Shown: one piece after another, positions 1 to 43,000 of the stretch
Numbering within the stretch: the first letter of the stretch is position 1
How the letters are laid out: each line of letters starts with the position of its first letter
Assembly: GCA_009760855.2 (NCBI GenBank)
Contig: WPIO01000110.1
Coordinates: 569,501 to 612,500 of the forward strand
Direction: 5' to 3'
Length of the DNA: 43,000 nucleotides
Source of the DNA: Cristatella mucedo
Lineage: Eukaryota > Bryozoa > Phylactolaemata > Cristatellidae
Translations under genes and position numbers: made by a program
The notes under the pieces: model-generated
What the model was told of the DNA's origin: nothing
Seen by the model: the letters and a program-made list of their open reading frames with translations, nothing else
The model's database searches: none

Positions 1-966
1 AGAGAGTGGTTGAGTGGTCAACTACTAGTGTGTCAAAATGTGCAGCCACTACAGCCTTCTTTTGTGGCTGTGTGCCGTCAATTACTTACCTCTGGGAGAG
101 CATTTAACGGTAGTGCCATCTTAGACTAGTCTGTGTCAAAATGTACAGTTTTAAGTGACTGTGTGGGAAATAAAATTGTGCTATCAAAGCTTAGCAGGAA
201 TTTTTCATTTTTCATGCAGGATCCTCAGCTGAAAACTGCGTAAGTAAAATTTTGCAAGTTCGAGCAAATGTTGACGTAATTACATGGTTTGAGAGTATGC
301 CCAGCGGGTGCAATTACAATTCAAGCTTTCTCAATTCAGTCAATGCAACATAGAAGCTTGGCGGAAAGAAATGTAGAAATGCAGAGGGTTAGTTCAGCTG
401 CTGTTGCTTGCTACGAAGACTGCTTAGAAAATTGGTATCAAAAATATATAGTCTTATTAAAATCTTAATAAAGTCTTATTAAAAATATTTACTGCGCTTC
501 CAAATATTCGTTGTACTTGAAAGGTATTCTCAGGTTGGCATTAAATTACCTTGGTCGTAGGCTAAGAATTCAGGAAAGAAGTATTTATCTTTAGGTTGAG
601 CTTCAGCTACTGATAAGATTGACGTTTGAATATCAAGCATTCATATCCTGTCACTACTGATGCGGCTGAAGGATGAATAACTATGTTTTCCAGAAACCCC
701 AGTGCCTATATATAGATACCGTAGTCCGAATTGAGTAGCAGCATTTCACAAAAAGCTACGGTCTGCAGTACAGATCCAACCCAACAATATCGTGGGCCTT
801 AAAAATAATGCACCCAAAGCTGACTCTGAACACTTTCTAGGGAAGTATGGAATTCTGCTGTCTCATTCCGTCGTCAACCGATCGAGTTGTCGTAGAAAAC
901 CATCACTCCGTCGTTCGAGATAGAGCGCTGAGTGACTGCAGCTGCTATGTGCCGTATGGCACGTTT
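1..966. other. Intergenic sequence without recognisable features
   Basis: AT-leaning sequence with frequent stops in all frames. I see no repeat copy or gene here. Confidence 0.5.
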
Positions 967-1055
967 GTGCGACCCTACAACTCTCTGTCACTCTGCCTCT
1001 ATCTCTCTGTCTCTGCCTCTCTGTCTCTCTGTCTCTTTGACTCTCTCTGTCTCTT

Positions 1056-1138
<83 letters not shown>

Positions 1139-1164
1139 TCCTCTCTCTCTCTCACACTCTCTGA
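967..1164 (+). repeat. (CT)n microsatellite with interrupted flank
   Basis: An interrupted CTCTGTCT/CTTTGACT stretch leads into a pure CT run from about 1060 to 1134 and a short degenerate end. The long Ser/Leu and Arg/Glu open frames over it are artefacts of the repeat. Confidence 0.95.
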
Positions 1165-1267
1165 GCTACCACTATCCAACTCACTCACTCTACATGCTGA
1201 ACCAAGTTGAAGGCCAGGCATAGCCCTTCTGAGTCGTCATCAGCTAGACGTATCGCAAATAGGAGAC

Positions 1268-1448
1268 GTCATGGCTCACTAGGTAAGGCGGCTGCTTTTC
1301 ACGACCTCGGCCCCGAGGTTGTGGGTTCGAGTCCGGCGGTGGGCAATCCTTTATCGCCACTGCAAGCGGTGGTGATAGCCGTAAAGACTTTTCTGTCGCT
1401 ATACAAAAAGAGGCTGTCAAATCAGCTAGTATTTATTTATTAAAATAC
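1268..1448 (+). mobile_element. tRNA-derived SINE (family A), near full length
   Basis: The head carries an A-box-like TGGCTCACTAGG and a B-box GGTTCGAGTCC at about 1323-1333, separated by the palindromic CCTCGGCCCCGAGG. The body has TGGTGATAGCCGTAAAG and CGCTATACAAAAAG, ending in AGCTAGTATTTATTTATT. The same layout recurs at 8846 and, inverted, at 20139. Confidence 0.85.
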
Positions 1449-1489
1449 AAAAGCGCCAGTGTAGTAAACCCTACGAAGGCCCCCTAACT

Positions 1490-1647
1490 ATGTTATTCAT
1501 TTTTTTTGTTTATCAAGCATGAGTTTACTCACCATTAAATTGCATTTCCCTTTGCAGCAAATTTAAAGCGTCTAAAGGGAGATTAAGTTCTCTGAGGGTG
1601 CTTTATCAAGTGCATTATCATTATTATTATTATTATTATTATTAAGG
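1490..1647 (+). mobile_element. CR1/L2-like LINE 3' tail, plus orientation
   Basis: A 5'-truncated copy: TTTATCAAGCATGAG, CCCTTTGCAGCAAAT, a hairpin region (AAAGCGTC to GGTGCTTT) and a (TTA)n terminus. It belongs to the family whose coding part is seen at 2661-3750 and 37621-39440. Confidence 0.8.
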
Positions 1648-2660
1648 CACAATGGTTTACACACAGTTGGTGACTTCGCTAAAAAGATTACTGGACTGCT
1701 CTGCAAGAGTGCCTGCTAGAAATCGCTAGTGCTGCTCAGTGTAACCAAGGCAACATCACGAACACGATGCAGCTTCATATGTCTGAAGAGCCGGCATTGT
1801 ACCTAATCGTAGTTCCCTCGTTTCTTCAGCATCGACCTTCTCAGGAATGCAGACTTAGTTAAAGTCCATCTGCTTGGTTTGCTCGATATTTTGGCTTTTA
1901 ATTCTATTGATAACCAAGTCCTTTTCTAATACCCCTCTTCTCGTCTGGGCATCACTGGCATCACTGAGCTCACTGTGGTCATATCGGCAGGTCAAGTATA
2001 AAAACAAAAAGAAAGAGAGCGGCAGCGTCGGCTTAGGTTGACTGACAGGTAGAAACTACTGTAAGGAAAAATTGGTCACGTGACCAACAAACACCCAGCT
2101 TCCCCAGCCAGTCTAGTGGAGGCAGTGGCCCGTGTGAGCAGGGCGAGGCAGTTAGATCCTGCGGTGCAGACATTGTGCAGAGTAGTGAAAAGCCTCTGGA
2201 GCCACGTGCAAGTCAATACACGGGTTACCCATGAGCCTCTAAGCAAAGCTATGTACACATTCACAAAACTCCCGTCTCATCTGACCCAGCGATCATTCTT
2301 CAGCTCCTTGTCTGATGCTGCACCAGACCTTGACGCCATGTTTTATCCCTCGCTGGTGTGACACAAGTGCTGCTGAATGCTGCAAATAATCAGAAACTTT
2401 CGGAACATTTACAAACTTGTCAGATGCCCAGGCACCGACCGACGGCACCGAGAAATGTGTACTGTCCTAACTCCAGGCAAACGAAAAGCGTTTTACCTTT
2501 TCAGTAAGCTTGTGAAGAAAAAAATTAGTACACGCGACAGTACCCAGGAAGGGGAACTCCTCAAAATCAGCATGCGACTTAAATCAACTGCATTGCATCT
2601 CAGGATGTTGTAGCCACAGCCTGCTCAGTTTCAAGACACATCTGTCGCGGTCCTTGTTTT
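1648..2660. other. Intergenic stretch with one unassigned open frame
   Basis: Apart from the ORF at 2061-2361 I see no repeat copy or gene. Stops are frequent elsewhere. Confidence 0.4.
2061..2361 (+). CDS. Unassigned open reading frame, possible terminal exon or relic
   Basis: The frame opens after a TAA at about 2058 and runs 99 codons to a TGA. The product has a protein-like composition (for example LDPAVQTLCRVVKSLWSHV and a C-terminus DLDAMFYPSLV) and no low-complexity bias. No ATG starts it; TAAG just upstream could be an acceptor, making it a last exon of a gene entering from the left. I recognise no family. It could equally be chance or a decayed element. Confidence 0.2.
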
Positions 2661-3750
2661 ATAACAATAATAATAATACTAATGTACTTGATAAAGCGCC
2701 CTCAGAGAACTGAATCTCTTTCTAGGCGCTTTACATTTGCTGCAAAGGGAAATGCAATTGAATGATAAGTAAAATCATGCTTGAAAAACAAAAACAACGA
2801 TTAATATGGTTAGGGATGACATGCACAGGGTCAGCATGCAAATGTGGTTAGCGGCAGCATGCAGTGTCAGCACGCATAAGCACGTGAAGGACGAATCACA
2901 GGGACCCACTAAATGCTGTCCTAAATAGGTGTGTTTTTAAGTTCCTTTTTAAGTGTTGTCAGGTCAGGGGATGTTCTGACGCAGGTCGGGAGGGAGTTCC
3001 AGGCTTTGGGAGCATACGAGCTAAATTCACGGTCTCCAAAGGATTTGAGGTTTGTACGAGGTATGGGTAGACTGTTGGATTCCGAAAAGCGGGTGCTACG
3101 ATGCTTGGCCTGATGGGGGAGTATGTCGGAGAGATAGGCTGGAGCCATAGAATAAAGGGACCTAAAAGTGAGCGACAAGACCTTGAAGTCAATCCGTTGC
3201 TTGACTGGGAGCCAGTGCAGGTCGGCGAGAAGTGGAGTAATGTGGCAACTGCGACGCTCACGACAGACAAGCCTAGCTGCCGAATTTTGCAGCTGCAATC
3301 GCCTGATCGCACATGCTGGTAGGCCAGTAAGCAGTGAGTTGCAGAAGTCGAAACGAGATGTCACGAATGCATGGACCAACTTTGACGTGGTATCCTCATC
3401 TAAACAATCCCGAATTTTAGCAATATTATGAAGCTGAAAATAGGCAGATTTGACCGTGGAGCTGATATGGTCGTCTAACGAGAGGTCGCTTTGGAATGCG
3501 ACACCTAGATTTCGAGCTGATTCGACAGGAGATATGCTGGCAGAGCCAATTTTGAGCGTCAGCCTTTCCAATCTTTGAATCACACTGGGTTTGCCCATAA
3601 CTAGTAAGTTAGTTTTGTCATCGTTTAGTTTTAGAAAATTAGCTGCCATCCATGTGCGGATGTCATCAATGCATGCAGCAAGTGAGTTTAGAGAATTTGA
3701 GGTGCTCGAAGGCTGGGAGGGATCAAAGCAAAGGTACACGTCTGCTTTTC
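2661..3750 (-). mobile_element. 5'-truncated CR1/L2-like non-LTR retrotransposon, reverse transcriptase C-terminal part
   Basis: On the minus strand an open frame of about 280 codons encodes the end of the RT: FLKLNDDKTNLLVMG, LGVAFQSDLSLDDHI, LVHAFVTSRFDFCNSLL, LHWLPVKQRIDFKVL and MAPAYLSDILPHQ, typical of the CR1/L2 group. The catalytic YADD box is lost at the 5' break (only VYLCFD remains). After the stop at 2921 comes a 3'UTR of about 250 bp ending in the family hairpin and (ATT)n. It is the best-preserved coding remnant in the window, so this family was active fairly recently. Confidence 0.9.
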
Positions 3751-4369
3751 TTACTCTCTGACGGCCCATGACTGAGAGCAGTAGCTACCAGTCGGCGGCT
3801 CTCCTAGCCGGCGACCGCGAGCGAGCTCGACGTTTTCTTTAGTTTTGACGCGGTCTATGCGCGATACTCGCTTGCTCTGGGCAAGATACCGCTCGATACC
3901 GTTTACGACACGAATCGCGCGGACTTTCTTTTTTTTGTGGAGTTTCTTCGCAGGAGTTTCACATCACCTAGACGGAGATTAATCAACCGAGCATTATCGC
4001 TAATGTTTGATACAATAAGCTTCGAGACGAAGTGACCTCGTACCAGTCGAGTCTGGCCTCAGTGGGCCAAATTTATCTAGCCACTAGCTAGCTGCAGCAG
4101 CTTCGAGCACCGGGCCCATGCAAACCTGGCGATGCGAACTCATAGCAACAACAGACGCTCCCTCAGTCGACCAACGGGCGTGACGAGAGTAGCGACCAGC
4201 GTCGCGCGCCAGCCCGAGCGAGCGCCTGCCGAAACCGACTCTCAAATCGGGCGCGTCTCGCCCGCAGGCGCGCACGCCGAGTCACCGCGCGACTTCTCGA
4301 CCCCGACAGTTTATTTCGCAGGCGCGCGCGCGAGCGCATACTTCGCGCGAAGCCCGGGGAGCTCGCACA
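3751..4369. other. GC-rich intergenic sequence downstream of Mrgbp
   Basis: Contains the Mrgbp poly(A) signal and many CpGs. The open frames on the plus strand here and through 4986 are the antisense of the GC-rich Mrgbp tail. No further gene is supported. Confidence 0.5.
4310..4315 (-). terminator. Probable poly(A) signal of the Mrgbp gene
   Basis: TTTATT on the plus strand reads AATAAA on the minus strand, 55 bp past the Mrgbp stop codon. This spacing would give a short 3'UTR. No other AATAAA lies closer. Confidence 0.5.
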
Positions 4370-5113
4370 CTAGGTTCTCCTCCGCTTGGCGGCGCCGCCG
4401 CCGCCGCTCTGCGGCGTTGCGGCCGCGCCCTGCGGCGGGCGGCCCCTTTTCGCGGCGCGCCTCAACGTATCGTCCGCTTGCCCGCCGGCGGCCTGCTTGT
4501 CGTCGGCGGAAGCGTCCGCGCGCCTGTCCGACTGCCTGCCGCCTTCGGCCTGCTGCTGCTGCTGCCTCTCCGGCGCCAGCTTTCCGTCCGGCTGCTTGTC
4601 GAGCGCAGGCCTGTCAGCGGCGGCGGCGGCGGCGTCGCCGGCGGCCTCGGTGCTCTCGGCGCGTCGGTCAGCATGGGCGGCGGCGGACGCGACTTTGGCA
4701 CCCTGAGCTACGTGCTCCTTCGCTGACTTTTCCTCAACGACGGCAGCAGCAGCGGGGACGGCGGCAGCAGCGGGGACGGCGGCGGCGGCGCCGTTCGCGG
4801 CGGCGGCGCCGTTCGCGGCGGCGGCGCGAGGGAACGCGGCGACGAGTAGGTCGGAGTAGTCCGCTTCCGGTAGCGCGAAATCCGACTCGTGGTTCGGAAA
4901 CGGGACTCGTTCCGACTCGTCCAGCGCCTGCAGGTCGTACATGGTACGCAGACGATCCCAGATTTCGCCGATGGGCCTCTGGATAGAGTCGCGCAGCCGC
5001 TCGTGGATGCGAAGCATGTTGAAGTGCTTGTTCACGCCGACCGGCTTGCTCTTTCGCATGGCGTGGAAGAGCTGGACTTCGTGATCGACCGTCCACGGCG
5101 CGACGTCCGCCAT
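4370..5113 (-). CDS. Mrgbp: MRGBP/Eaf7-family subunit of NuA4/TIP60 histone acetyltransferase, single exon
   Basis: The 247-residue product has an N-terminal Eaf7/MRGBP domain at about residues 7-85: WTVDHEVQLFHAMRKSKPVGVNKHF, then IWDRLRTMYDLQALDESE and PFPNHESDFALP, all closely matching vertebrate MRGBP. The tail (90-240) is low-complexity, with Ala, Gln and charged runs, and ends in AAKRRRT, the same basic terminus as in vertebrates. The family links MRG15-type chromodomain proteins to the NuA4/TIP60 complex in the nucleus. An in-frame TAA 21 nt upstream of the ATG (context attATGG) fixes the start. The frame is uninterrupted, unlike the multi-exon vertebrate gene, so it is either intron-poor or a functional retrocopy. 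It is head-to-head with Gart, 739 bp apart. High GC and CpG content and the divergent arrangement argue for an active gene. Confidence 0.88.
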   Translation of the reverse strand: MADVAPWTVDHEVQLFHAMRKSKPVGVNKHFNMLRIHERLRDSIQRPIGEIWDRLRTMYDLQALDESERVPFPNHESDFALPEADYSDLLVAAFPRAAAANGAAAANGAAAAVPAAAAVPAAAAVVEEKSAKEHVAQGAKVASAAAHADRRAESTEAAGDAAAAAADRPALDKQPDGKLAPERQQQQQAEGGRQSDRRADASADDKQAAGGQADDTLRRAAKRGRPPQGAAATPQSGGGGAAKRRRT

Positions 5114-42966
<37,853 letters not shown>

Positions 42967-43000
42967 GTGATGCGATCGTGGCTTCTCTGTCTCGGCAATG
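42967..43000 (+). other. Gart intron 17, first 34 bases
   Basis: Starts GTGATG after exon 17; the window ends inside it. Confidence 0.85.

Noticed and set aside
1051-1134. Ser/Leu-rich and Arg/Glu-rich open frames over CT arrays (also at 13284, 20316, 26799, 33675)
   Set aside because: These frames exist only because dinucleotide repeats contain no stop codons.
4132-4986. 284-codon plus-strand open frame, the longest on that strand
   Set aside because: It is the antisense of the MRGBP gene; the Arg/Pro/Ala-rich product follows from GC-rich codons, whereas the minus-strand frame has clear family homology.

Overview
The window is animal nuclear DNA, probably from an invertebrate. Coding sequence is cut into short exons with GT-AG introns, and the introns are filled with 3' ends of CR1/L2-like LINEs, tRNA-derived SINEs and long microsatellites. 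I see no bacterial operon, phage or CRISPR features. The species cannot be fixed from the sequence. Two genes are clearly recognisable, and no wholly new system is evident. The points most worth a second look are an apparent built-in short isoform of Gart and a LINE/SINE tail-sharing relationship. LAYOUT: 1-4369 is intergenic, with a (CT)n tract, a SINE, an unassigned ORF and a 5'-truncated LINE on the minus strand. 4370-5113 (minus) is an intact single-exon MRGBP/Eaf7-type gene, a subunit of the NuA4/TIP60 histone acetyltransferase. 5114-5852 is a CpG-rich divergent interval that probably holds both promoters. From 5853 to the right edge runs Gart on the plus strand, the trifunctional purine-synthesis enzyme (GARS-AIRS-GART), which performs steps 2, 5 and 3 of de novo IMP synthesis. 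I could place 17 consecutive exons whose phases all join (2710 nt, 903 complete codons). The window ends inside the C-terminal GART domain, so the last exons, with the catalytic His and Asp, lie beyond it. GENE LOGIC: exons 1-9 encode GARS (residues 1-427), exons 10-14 AIRS (about 428-775), exon 15 a linker plus the start of GART, and exons 16-17 the N-terminal half of GART. The GARS/AIRS boundary falls exactly on intron 9. There the splice donor overlaps a Lys codon followed at once by a TAG, with poly(A)-signal candidates 0.4-0.5 kb on. Reading into that intron would give a 428-residue monofunctional GARS, like the intronic-polyadenylation isoform known from mammals and Drosophila. INTRONS: most bulk lies in introns 3, 5, 7, 9, 10, 12, 13, 15 and 16 (2.0-5.8 kb each). 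They hold LINE tails in both orientations, one nested insertion with a clean 5-bp target duplication, two SINE types, (CT)n arrays directly upstream of the acceptors of exons 9, 12 and 14, and a (CTG)14 run that starts inside the exon 12 donor region.
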